From: Sipunculus nudus
Taxonomy: Eukaryota > Annelida > Sipuncula > Golfingiida > Sipunculidae
Direction: 5' to 3'
NCBI GenBank assembly: GCA_026874595.1
Contig: CM049313.1
Location: 45,226,659 to 45,290,658, forward strand
DNA length: 64,000 nucleotides
In this document: positions 48,619-59,887 of the stretch, in pieces
Layout: the number at the start of each line of letters is the position of its first letter
How positions within the stretch are numbered: the first letter of the stretch is position 1
Notes under the pieces: model-generated
What the model was told of the DNA's origin: nothing
Seen by the model: the letters and a program-made list of their open reading frames with translations, nothing else
Databases searched by the model: none
Program-made: the position numbers and the translations under genes

Positions 48619-49750
48619 GTATTCGCCAAAACAGAGTTTTGCGGATACTAAGTTTTCAGCCCACTGCCGCCACCGCCGCGTAGGTGTCCGGAGAACTCCT
48701 CCATAACCGCTGGGTGGAATTTTACAAAACCTGGGATTGTGTACTGGTCACATGGGAACTGCTGCACCCGGATTTTGTTTTGACCTCTGACCTTGCCTCT
48801 GCGCCCTGCATCCATTTGTGCGTCTGTATCCACACATAAACCCACATATCTTGGGAACTGTTTGACCGATCAGGAAAAAAATTTGTATAATTGTAGCACT
48901 TGGATAGCTTTATAACATACAAAAAATGGTGGCGCCACCTGCAACCATGTTTGCACAGTGTCCATCTGTTCATCTGCATTGGGTTAAAATCACTCATATC
49001 TCTGCAGTGGTTTGACCAATTCACATGAGATTCTGCATGCGTATACATCCTGGATAGCTTTCTTGATTTTAAGACAGGTGGCACCACCTACATTCACATT
49101 TACGCTGCAGACATCCAAGCTCATATCTCAGGAACCATTTGACCAATTGGGCCAAAATTTTGCAGGTGTATAGATCTCACATAGCTCTTTATCATACACA
49201 AAACTGGTGGCGCCACCTGCAGCCATTTTTGTGCAGCTTCCGTCTGTTCATCTGCCTTGGGATAAAATCACTCATATCTTGGCAGTGGTTTGACTTATCT
49301 GCCTTAAATTTTGCATATGTATACAACTTGGACAGCTCTCTTGATTTTATCACAGGTGGCACCACCTACATTCTAGTTTATACTGAAGACATCCAAGCTC
49401 ATATCTCAGAAACCGTTTGACCGATTGGGTCAAAGTTTCGCATTTGTAAAGATCTCACATTTTCACACAGCGTCCGTCTGTTTGTCTGCCGTGGGCTAAA
49501 ATCACTCATATACATGTAGTGGTTTGACTTATCTGCCTTAAATTTTGCATATGTATACAACTTGGACAGCTTTCTGGATTTTGTGGTAGGTGGCGCAACC
49601 AACATACACATTTTGGCTGCAGACATTCATGCTAATATGCAAAACTTCACTCTATTTCCCCTTGCCACTCAATCCATGCCTCACTTCCCCTGATCCACTC
49701 TGATTTTGGTGGATACATGTAGTCACTTGTCGACTACCCGTATTCTTGTT
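48619..49750 (+). mobile_element. family B non-autonomous element (B2), complete
   Basis: 5' hairpin: GTATTCGCCAAAAC (48,619-48,632), loop AGA, GTTTTGCGGATAC (48,636-48,648). 3' end: GGATACAT, hairpin GTAGTC (49,719-49,724) / GACTAC (49,732-49,737), then CCGTATTCTTGTT. Core palindromes at 48,928, 49,077, 49,206, 49,355 and 49,589 (intervals 149, 129, 149, then a 234 that suggests a lost piece). It is the best-preserved B copy and shows that GCGGATAC at the 3' end repeats one arm of the 5' hairpin. Confidence 0.75.
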
Positions 49751-50108
49751 TCTCTTTTATTCTTGTACATAGAAACAACAAATCTGGAAGAAAAGAACTT
49801 TTTTCATGGTTGAAACATGAATTGTTGTCATCAAGTATGCTTCTCAGTGAATAGCAACACATGAGTGATTAAAGATCTTACGACGTTTGATATATCAATA
49901 AATCTGAAAATACAGACAGCCCGGCTATGGATCTGATCATAGTCCTCCCTTGTGATTGTATATCTTTCCCAGGGAGCTTAAAAACCAGCAGAATTAACAA
50001 ATCCAAGAAATTTTTGCGCTATTTAGAAAATATATAAGCATCTTAGTATTGTCAAAATACCTTGTCTCAATTTAGGTTAAAAAATGTATATATTCAAATT
50101 AGAAATTT

Positions 50109-50220
50109 GCACTAAGAGAGCACAGACCTCCGCCAAGGCAGTTCATTACCCCTATATAATATCATCCAAAATGCAGCAAGTTTCCTTAAAATTCCTGATA
50201 CACACAGAGGTCCTGATCAC
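50109..50220 (-). repeat. fragment of a dispersed repeat with GGCGGAGGTCTGTGCTCTC end
   Basis: The minus strand reads CTTGGCGGAGGTCTGTG followed by CTCTCTTAGTGC. I recognise this motif as a recurrent end of RTE-like or SINE repeats in many marine animals (from memory, not checked). Only about 110 bases remain. Confidence 0.3.
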
Positions 50221-52190
50221 CCTTCAAAAATGAACAATAGTTCCTTAAACCATTGCCGAGCTATCCTGAAATTTAATCAAAATATGTTTATGACTTTTTC
50301 AGTTATGTTGGTTATAGACAAACTAATGCAACCAAAAACATATTGTACATATGACAGACTAGAAATGAAACTAGAGAGTTTATTCTTGTTGGTTGCTGAG
50401 AATTATCACTCAGAAGATAATGTAATCAAATCCAATACTCTCTGGAGAAATGGCCACAAACTGCAGCTGTCTGTGAAGAGTTAACATCATTCTGGTTGAG
50501 TAACTGAAGGTCCACAAACACAAGTGACAGTCATAGCCTTAATTATTCACCATGCACATAAAAGCCAAGCCCCCCCCCCCAAAAAAAAAAAAAGGGGTGA
50601 AACTTATGATCCCAGGAATATACACCATTAATTGTATCACCAGGATACCCTGGCTTGCACAAATTATTGCTAGTAAGTAAGAGCCAGCAATTAAGATAAA
50701 ACTGAAATACCTGCTACTGCAGCTCGTAGTTCCAGTCAACAGTCATTCCTGTGTAGCTGACTTGTAGGCTTTAAAGTATTGGTCTTACCAGGGCATATGC
50801 GGATTTGTATATCCCCTCGTGGGAAAGATAAGTCATATAAAATGTAGTATTAATCCTGATGGTGCACTACATTTTCATTGTGAAAAAGGGGATATAACAG
50901 TGACATATAGAGGTTGTATAATTATTCTTATTTATCAGTTAATATCTGGACCTTAATTGCACCAGACTATAATGTAAAATACACTTTTGGAAATTAAGTC
51001 AGCAGGCATTATATTTGTGGTATTTTTCTGAAGAAAGAACTTTCATTACTTACATTTATTTTTATAATCCTAATTTGACCTTTCTTAGCTGCATGGAAAT
51101 GACTTCAATATAAATGTTGTTTCACTCTTCTGAAAACATGCTTGTGTACCCATTAGTAAATGAATGCCTACGATTGAATATACATCTTTTGGCAGAAAAG
51201 AAGCAAACATTTAATCTACATAATGAAATTTCATTAAAAAATTTAGCTCACAGTTAACTGAAAGAATGGCATTTTGTTCACCTGTAAAGATGATAGATAA
51301 TTAACTGCAAAAATCCATGAAGTTTTCAAGTTTATTATTATGTTATTTATATTTAATATTTATATTTTATAGGTCAAAGTGAACTTTTCAAAATCATGCC
51401 TAAGTCAGGAGCTTTATTAGTTCTAATGCATCAGTCATATTCTGACAGGCAAACGTTTAGTAACCTCTGTTTTTAATTCAGCTGAGGGTCATTATCCGTG
51501 GGCTGTTTGTGAGCATTCAGACTTTGTGACAAATACCTCACAGTACTTTGCATTTGTCTTTTTTTTAAACAGAAAATACTTGTTTATGTTAGTACATAAG
51601 CCAATGACTCACAGTTAAAATATAGAGCAGTCTTTCTGGCTTGCTTGAAAACATGGTGTACCATTGATGAGGGGAAGATATTGCAGTTTGGGAGATGTGC
51701 TAAAAGCAGGACTTTTTGATGTAATGTGGGAGTTCAATTGTCCCTTGTGTCTAATTAACATTCTGTCTTTACCTTTCTTTGAACAATTTGGGGACAAAGT
51801 TTTCCTCCAAACTTAAAATTACAGGCTTCTGCCTTGGGCACTGTCTAAAGAGGCTAATCATAAAATGAAACCAACCACAAATGAAACAGCCTGAAACAAT
51901 GTATTATCAAGGGACAGGTGATCCTCCTCCGTGTTGTAAAAAACACTGAAACATCAGAGCTTTCTTTAACAGGCTGTGATTTTATGTTCAAATAATCATT
52001 CCACCCACGTACCTTGGTGTTTCTTCAATTTAGGTTTGGCATCTTAATCTTTCCATTGCAACCTGCCACCTAACTGTAGCCCCAGGCAAATGTATATACC
52101 GGTACACCTGAAATCTGAGTTTAAGTTAATAATTCAGTCGCTTTAATATTAAGACAGGTTACTTCTGTGGAAATCACAGGGAAGAAGCTA
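50221..52190. other. intergenic, nothing recognised
   Basis: AT-rich; a C/A homopolymer pair lies at 50,571-50,594. The 84-codon frame at 50,230-50,484 has no domain or splice context that I recognise. Confidence 0.4.
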
Positions 52191-52194
52191 GAAA

Positions 52195-52865
52195 AAAATA
52201 TAAAAGCTAGAAAACGATTAGAAATCTTCTTCTCTGAAATCATTTAGTCAAATTATTTGATATTTCACCAGAATGATTCCAGTGATGAGCTCTATCAAGG
52301 TTGTTCAAATGGTTTGAGTTTGGTGAATTTTGGCCGAGTTACAGGAATTTGAACTTAGTCATTTGGCAAAGTAAGTATATATACATGACAATCTCAGAAA
52401 AGGCAGGAGCTAGCATCACAACATTTAATGCAAATGTTGGTCACATGACTCATATTTAAAATTGAGATTTTTTTGTGGTGCCATCTGCATCAATCTGTTT
52501 TATTTATTGGAGTAAACTAGTAATTTTAGCCTCTTTCAGCCACTACTGTAAAAATATGTTTGGATGAAACTGTCTACCCAAAATGTTAAATATTTCATAA
52601 AAATGATTCTAGGGTAGGGTTTTCTCAAATGTATTAGAATAGATCCGGTTCATTGGTTTTGCTAGAGTCATAGAAAGCTGGAGTTGGTTAAGTTGCCAAG
52701 TAAGCCTATATCAAACTGAGGGATACGGTAGTCTTATTACTTAGTCTTAACTACTGTTTCAATTCTATAACATGGCACATCTAGAACATTTAGGTGGCCT
52801 TTGTCAAAGTAAACTCAAATGAATTTTGGCTGAATTTTTGGACCTTTAACAGTTAAAGGACTGTG
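52195..52865 (+). mobile_element. internal fragment of a family D element (D2)
   Basis: Parallels D1 positions about 15,590-16,225 and also preserves the LINE-free version of the D1 insertion site (AGGAGCTAGCATC, TTTAATGCAAATGTTGGTCAC at 52,400-52,442). Both D ends are missing. Confidence 0.6.
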
Positions 52866-53097
52866 AGATACTTTGGTAAACAAAGCTACAGGTAGTAGAT
52901 TTATTGCAGTTACAGACTGTGAGCTCTGTGGGTATATAAGCAGATCGAGCTGTACAAGTAATATAAATTTTAGGTGTCCATATATCCAGCTTATGTGTAA
53001 GATAAATCCATGAAATAAAATACTGTATTCTACATAATAAGCTACCCAGGCACCTTCAAAATTAAATTTTAAAGGTCGCTTCATATTTATAATTATA

Positions 53098-53620
53098 ATG
53101 CGCTACTGGTTAGTCCAGCGGTTAAGCTCCTATTTTTGGAGGAATTGTGCAAAAAATGAAAGAAGCATGAAAGTTGGCAAAAATATTCTTTGGAGCTTAT
53201 TGATGAATTTCAGATATAGGGCCAAGCTGAAAATAATTTATCTTGGCCAAAATCCAAGATGGCGGCTAAGATGGCCGCCAAATTAGAAAATGTCAATAAC
53301 TTGAGTTAAAATGTCCCAAGAAAGCATTGCAAGTACTCTAATATTATGTTTTTTGGACTGAGAAATTCAATTTTTGAGGTTCCATTCCTCTCCAGGTATT
53401 CATTAGCTGGTTTTTATCACGAATTTGGTAATATTCCCATTAGTCCAGCAGTTCAGCTACATATTGAGAAGAATTGAAATGAAAACCTGGAAAGAAGAAT
53501 GAAACTTGGCATAATAATTTTCGAGACCATACTATATGTTCAGATATGGGGCCGAGCGGAATTTACAATTTCTTGCTAAAACTCCAAGATGGTGGCCAAG
53601 ATGGCCACCAAAATATATGT
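53098..53620 (+). repeat. family E repeat, two tandem units with AAGATGGCGGC palindromes
   Basis: Two related units (about 53,098-53,320 and 53,425-53,620) each run from TTAGTCCAGC through ...TGAAAGAAGCATGAAAGTTGG-type sequence to a palindrome: GGCGGC/GCCGCC at 53,261-53,279 and GGTGGCC/GGCCACC at 53,591-53,609. The element resumes at about 54,330-54,445 (GGTTATATTTGTCCTGGAAT) after an intervening piece. Confidence 0.6.
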
Positions 53621-54160
53621 AACGGTCCAGCTCCGATGCGGGGCTAAGACCGATGCTGCGGGAATTCATCGCGACCACTCTCCGAACCTCCCAGAAATGA
53701 ACCAAGGACCATGGCGATAAATCCTTTAATGGACCTGATGAAAACAGACCAGAATATAGTGACACGAGTGGTGTCCACAAAGTCCTATGGCAGGGTCCAT
53801 ATATTACATATTACATATATTACAAATAAGCGATACTGAGTTAAAACACAGAAACACATAGAAAACAGCTTAAACCTTAAACCTTCCAATGAAGGCATTA
53901 TGTACTATTTTTACAAAACACTAAAATATGACATTGCAAGTAACTGGATGAAATATAGGAAGAAAAGGAAATAAATGACTGAAATTAGCAAGGTAACTGT
54001 AAGGAGCCAAAGGAATGAAACAATTTCTCACCTAATGAAAACAGACCAGAGTATAGTGACACGAGTGGTGTCTACAAAGTCCTATGGCAGAGTGAAGGCT
54101 GAACAGACTTCTGGTCTGGGGTTTCCACCAATTTAGTTTGTTTGTTAATGAAGCTTATTT
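53621..54160. repeat. inserted segment with a 62-bp direct repeat pair
   Basis: Begins TGTAACGGTCCAGCTCC inside family E. A 62-base block (AAAACAGACCAGA...AGTCCTATGGCAG) occurs at 53,734-53,796 and 54,031-54,092, 297 bp apart, over 90 percent alike. The TG start suggests an LTR-like or solo-LTR origin, but no matching end was found. Confidence 0.35.
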
Positions 54161-54329
54161 AAATAATTTAAATAACATAGGCCGGACTTAGCAACAAACA
54201 AGCGGGTCGAGCATTTTGGTCTTGTGTTTCAAAAAACCACTCATTTTAGCAACCAGTTTTAGCAGTCTTGTCCTGGCAATGCAAGAAACAATTTTGTCCT
54301 GGCGATGTAAGAAACAAATATCCATTACA

Positions 54330-54445
54330 TATAAAATACCAATATAGTGGGTTATATTTGTCCTGGAATGCATTGCAAGTGCACTGTTTCTATGTTATTA
54401 GGATCGAAAAATTTATTTATAAGGGTTCCAGGTCTGCATCATGCA
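54330..54445 (+). repeat. family E continuation
   Basis: GGTTATATTTGTCCTGGAAT and the following ~90 bases match, in reverse complement, 57,850-57,940 within the opposite-orientation E copy. This shows the preceding ~700 bp interrupts the element. Confidence 0.5.
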
Positions 54446-54609
54446 TGTGTGAATGAAGTCTGATTTTGTTGGTTTTAAAATTGTGCTAAAATTATCCTTT
54501 TTTACCAGCACATCTAATGGTAAAACATATTTGTTGATTACCCTGCCGACATTAAACATATTTGTTAATTTTAAGTATTTGAACACTATGTCTCTTTCAA
54601 TGTAATGAA

Positions 54610-54790
54610 AAGGACAGTCGATTGGTAAAACACTCGGCTCTTTTCACTGGCGACTGAAGTTTCTGTCCCCGTTGTTGCTATGAGAGTGGATTGTTGTGGT
54701 CCATACAGAGTCGGTTGTTTTCTTTGTGTCCACTGATTCCATCCACCACTTCGCCATCCGAGTCACGGAAAGTGCCTTGTAGTAGTTATT
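54610..54790 (+). repeat. tRNA-derived SINE-like unit
   Basis: GATTGGTAAAACACTCGGCT resembles an A-box region and GAAGTTTCTGTCCCC a decayed B box about 30 bases later. The tail TTTGTGTCCACTGATTCCAT plus CCACCAC is a body sequence common in invertebrate tRNA-SINEs (recollection, unverified). Confidence 0.4.
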
Positions 54791-55064
54791 ATAACCAGTA
54801 GTACATTCAATGTAAAAGAAATTTTATTTGTTTATAAGTTGTGGCTCTTTTCCCTTGAGGTGACTTCAAGACTCTTTGCTTGCATGAAGAAAGAATCAGT
54901 ACATATTTAGCAACTCACCACATTATGCTGTATGCTACGCTTTCTTTTAAAGTGATAGGTTTAGGCCTGTTGGTATCACTTTCTACTGAATGAGAATGAA
55001 GTTATCCGTATGATAAATGGTATGTTGTTAGAAAGAAGTCATAACCTATCGTTAAGACATTAGA

Positions 55065-55200
55065 GAAAATCTCATGGTTGGTGGCGAGATTTCACCATAA
55101 TGCCATTGCGACATAGACAGGGTTTGAACTGGGGACCTAAAACACATCCTTAACCAGGAGGCAACGTTCTAACCCCGTATATGATATCTTTGTACTGTGG
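55065..55200 (-). repeat. tRNA-derived SINE-like unit, minus strand
   Basis: The minus strand carries GGTTAGAACGTTGCCTCC (A-box side, 55,159-55,176) and AGTTCAAACCC (B box, 55,120-55,130) at tRNA-like spacing, with CTGGTTAAGGATG between them where the anticodon arm would be. Confidence 0.45.
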
Positions 55201-56400
55201 TGATGGTGCATGAAAGAATCTGGACACTTGTAGATACTTGTGCAGTTTGCCGTTTACCTTCTACATTGATAATCTGGTTTATGATCCTTACCAATAAGCT
55301 AACTTTGCATTTCCAAGTGATGTCTTAAAATACTTTGTTTGCTTACATAATGCACACTTTTAATAAATATAATGATAAATAGAAATAATAAATATTTGCT
55401 TCATTTATTGAAATAATTTATCTTCATGTGCACAGAATGGAAGCTCGGACAGAATGGTAGGTCGGACTGAACTTTGCACATAAAATAAAAAGAACCAATA
55501 GAAAGTTGGAATTGTGGGCGTTTTACTAGAAGAAAAATGCTCTTGTCCTGCAAAATATAAAAGAAAATATTCAGGCAAGGTTATAAAATTTGCTGGCAAT
55601 ATTACAAAAAAATAATGTAATAAACTGTTCTGTTCAGTAATAATATTTAGAAGTAGTCTATCCTCATTAATATATGTTCACTTGATGAAGCGAACAGTAT
55701 GAAATACAAGTTTCCCAAGCATGGATTTGGGCATAGAACTGACATAAAGGGAAAGTACAAAGGTTGCCAGAGCTCAGAAGCTGAAAGCACAGCAAAGTTA
55801 CAATCACCAATCAAGTTGATAAAAACTCAAACCAAACTCTGAACTGAATTTTTAGGTGGTCAAGTTAATGAAATAAGAATGCATGTCTGGAACCTGAGGG
55901 TGCATTATATTTTTCAACCTTGTTTTGTGAATTAGACTTTCTATCTTCCGTCTTGCTGTCCCATTTTCTTAGCATCCATCCCTGAAAGATCAGCTAGCTT
56001 GAACCTGGCAGCACCGACTCATACATGTGGTAAATATTTCTAACAATATATGCATGTACTACATGAATCTACAAATGTGCATAATGTCAGCAAATGAAAG
56101 TATTTTGTTGACACCAACGCATTATGCAAAGTGAATTTTAATGGCAACTTGTTGGGAAGGAACAAGTTTTATATCACAAAAATTGCATCACAGCGAATGG
56201 CAGTGATACTTTACTGACACATGTGTCGGTTCTTTCCTACGATCATGCAGTCTAAAGTCTGCATCGTCACCATATCACAAAATTAGTAATCTGCATGAGG
56301 GTTATTTCATGCATTCATCACAATAGTACAAAGGCAGCATACAGCAACATGTTGTGCACCTCTAATGTGTGTGGTTTCTGTTTTCTTGCCAACATACAGT
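55201..56400. other. intergenic, nothing recognised
   Basis: AT-rich, short frames only. Confidence 0.4.
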
Positions 56401-56439
56401 CTGAAAGCCATCACTTCATGGCAAAAGAAGCTTAGAATC

Positions 56440-57730
56440 CATACAGCACACAGGTGTGAGCTTCTACATAAGCGCGTCTCTTGTCATGCACGCATGTACT
56501 CTAAATTCATTATAAATAAGTCTTTCCTTTTAAACAGACATGGTGTTTTCAAATACTTTTAACTTGAACATGTAAATTAAATTTCAGCAGAACTATTTGA
56601 TTTTTAATTGCACTAATCAAGATTTACATGAATGTTAAGTTGATAGTAAATTTAAATATCATGTTTGTAGATTTTCAAAAACCCTGCTATTCTTCACTGA
56701 TATATGAAGCTCCCACTGATACCAGACAGGATACCTAAGTTTCTTTCATCCCTTACCTCAGCAAAGCAGTAAATACATTTGTTAGCATGCAAATAAAGGG
56801 ATTTCAAACAGAGGAAGTCAGATATTAAATATTAATTAATATAATAAAACCTACTCCAGCAAATGACACTTTCATATAAAAGTGCAGTATTCAGCATATT
56901 TTATCACGTTTACCATTGGGTGTACTGATGAAAAAGAGAATTTTAGTACAATTTCAGTAGTACACACAAGGCGGAATCAATACAGCTGACAGGTGTGAGC
57001 TTCTTACATAAGTCTGTATCCTGCCACGCACGCATCCAGTCGGATATAAAAGTTATAAGCAGGATAATCTTTATATTATATGGATTGTCTAATTTATTTT
57101 ATTATAATATATAATTAATATGGATTGTACAGTTAGTTATAATTACTATTACAAGCCACTCTCCATGGCTCGGATGGTGGCGTTCAGTGGTATATATACA
57201 GGGGTGAAGGAAAGCGAAGGACAAGGAGGAATTCACCAACCTTGGATGGGCCATTATAACCCAATAGCAATAGGAACGATGTTGTTTAAACCTGGGGTGC
57301 CAGTGGAGATAGCCGACAGTTTTATCACTCAATTGTCCATTCCATTACATTGAAAAATTAATATATATGTTAAATGTCAGCACAGTTTGATTTATGCATT
57401 TGATATATCCCAATTGCCCTAACAAAGGTTTACATGAATGCTGGTTGTAAAACCTTAGTACATGTATGTAGGTTTCAAATATTCTAATGGTAAGTGTTTA
57501 CGGACATATCAAGTTCAATCCTAATTTCACTGCAGATTTAGACAGATAAGTTTTTTGCACCCTTCACCTCTTCAAAGGAATTATATTTGTTAGCATGCAA
57601 ATATAGGGGGAAGTAAAAGGAAGAAACATTGCAATAAAAATTGTTCTACTATTAAAGCATCCAAATTTATGACAAGGCAGACAAACTTAAGCCAGCAAAT
57701 GACACTTTCATTTGACTACGATTACAATGT
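56440..57730 (+). repeat. local tandem duplication with an extra ~270-bp insert in copy 2
   Basis: Copy 1: CAGGTGTGAGCTTCTACATAAG at 56,450, TTTGTTAGCATGCAAATA at 56,779, CCAGCAAATGACACTTTCAT at 56,856. Copy 2: the same landmarks at 56,990, 57,587 and 57,692. Offsets grow from about 540 to about 810-835, so copy 2 carries an extra ~270 bases, most simply 57,070-57,360. The insert has a 77-codon frame with no recognised domain. Confidence 0.6.
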
Positions 57731-57849
57731 ATGCGACTACTGTGCAGAACTCGACAAATAATGTTTGCTATCCATTGTGCTAGTAAACAAGGGAAAATGT
57801 AGGAAAATTTCATAATAAACAAAACCAGGATTCATTCACAGAGTCATTT

Positions 57850-58130
57850 TACGGACTTTAAAACCTTACAAATGAATTTATCGACCCCAAAAATACAGAA
57901 ATAGTGCACTTGGAAAGCATTCTAGGACAAATATAACCAAATGTATTGATATTTGATAATCCGGCGGCCATCTTGGCAGCCATCTTGCATTTTGACTAAG
58001 ATCGGATGAATTCTGCTTGGCCCTATATCTGAAAATGTTAAGTATGGAATGGCCAATTATTATGCCAAGTTTCATGCTTCTTTCACTTTTTGCACAATTC
58101 TTCTCTTAACAGCTGGACTATGGTTGTCTT
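57850..58130 (-). repeat. family E repeat, inverted copy
   Basis: The reverse complement runs from ATAGTCCAGCTGTTAAGAG through GCACAAAA-type and GAAGCATGAAACTTGGCATA sequence to AAGATGGCTGCCAAGATGGC and on into GGTTATATTTGTCCTAGAAT. It faces the E copy at 53.1 kb, 4.5 kb away. Confidence 0.6.
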
Positions 58131-59887
58131 GTAATCCAAGTGCCATGTGCAAATCTCTGTGTATGTCAGTGTGCAAGCCAGCTGACAGCGTCTGCATTCA
58201 CTGGACTCGTGAACATTTGACGTGGTAAATACAGCACCATATGAAAAAAATCATCCTTGTTTTAATATGCATATTACGTGCTCCTGGATAGCATTTAGCC
58301 AAGTAGGCAAGTTCCCAGCATCCCTGTCAGTGGCATCAAAAATTAAATCACTGCATACATGTTTCAAGTGAATTGCCGAAGATATTTTTGGCAAAAAATA
58401 CATTAAAACTTGTATATTAACAGGATTGGTATTCTGTTTAGGTCTTTCAGTTCCACGATTCTGTCAGTGTTCATGGAAAATCACTGGCTCTACTGTCAGA
58501 AGGGCTTTCATTTATTGATTCAGTTAAAATCCCTGTGTCAATGCGTCAAGGGCAAACCTTTTCTTACCAATTATTTAACCATGTGTCATAGTTTCATGTC
58601 TTGGGTGTACAATATTACTGTCTCTTTGAATCCAACATTTGGTATTCTGTTCTGTGTTCTGTCACTGAGTAAACCTTGTGTCGGAGTCTGAATGACCTGG
58701 ACGAATACGTTCTTGTCCGAATGGTGGAATGTCTTCGGACAAACCCGGAGCATATGTATGTCAAAAATCACGGCAAACCGTAGTGTCAGAGGAGACATGT
58801 AAATTCACACTAGTTGCGTTACGCTATTAATATATAGATCCATTATATGCATGGCGTTATGCATAAAACTCTAATTGAAGCCGAGAGGTTGGCCGGAGAA
58901 TTTTCGAAGAATTGGATATGTTAAATAAAATCATTTTTTTATGAAAATATATATTATGCTGAACATCGCCATTTAAAGTTGCCCTCCGAGCCCGTGAATC
59001 CGCCAGTAAAGGAACCTGTTATCTTGCATGTTAGTACAGTAGAGTGCTGCGACGTGATCTCGATAATTGCATTCCGGTTATAACGCACAAAAACTGAGCA
59101 CTCACATGGTCGGGCAGTCCCGCTGCGCAAAAGTTCGTGGTAGCATTATGTTATGTGGTACATTTAATGGCTGTATATATTTTAAAATATCACGCACTCC
59201 TTTCTGTTTGAAAGCTGAGCCAATGTTTTCCAGTGAGACAGTCACTGCGTTCAAGCAGTGTGTTAAACCCGGATCCCACTCCGGATCCCGGAACCCAAGA
59301 AAAATTTGTAATTCTTAAACTCTCATGGTAATTTGTCCAGATATTTTAGCATAATCATATCTAAACGCATATTTTATATTATGTTTGGTTAAAACATAAA
59401 AAAATAGTCTGTTATGCAACAAATTTGATAAAAAAAAAAACACTTACGGACCCAGGGGCACGGACCTCACAGATTACACGGACCCCGTTTTCTCGTTGTT
59501 TTACCATTTCTTTAGTACATACATGTATATGACATCACATTTAGCCATGACACATTTGTGATTTATTATTGTGTTTGTATCTGTATTTTTACATTTCTGT
59601 AATAATTTTATATTTGCTATTTATTTCATTTGTGTAGCTTTTTAAAAAGTATATAATTTAAAACATTTACAAAATCATTATTTTTGAACCTGTAGTTGCT
59701 TGAAATGCAAGTAATCAACAATTCCTTTCGGAAATTATAGTATTGCCAACTTTAAAATTGCATGGTTGTTATGAACGGTGCACGAAACCTGTTGTTATGT
59801 GGAAGTGCTCTGATATATCAGTCTCAGGTCCGCTCAACTGTTAGTGCACTTCAAATTAAATCTCCCCCACTGTGTCCGCACTATTAT
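58131..59887. other. intergenic with some CpG-rich stretches
   Basis: 58.68-59.3 kb is richer in CpG than its surroundings (CCGGATCCC appears twice at 59,269-59,290). No gene could be supported. Confidence 0.4.

Noticed and set aside
33100-49600. Regularly spaced palindromes as a CRISPR-like array
   Set aside because: Intervals of 128/148 bp consist of related, not unique, sequence; the motif is variable and the DNA is animal nuclear.
53591-53609. GGTGGCC/GGCCACC of family E as a relative of the GGTGGCGCCACC core
   Set aside because: Flanks are unrelated and other E copies have GGCGGC/GCCGCC; resemblance is probably chance.
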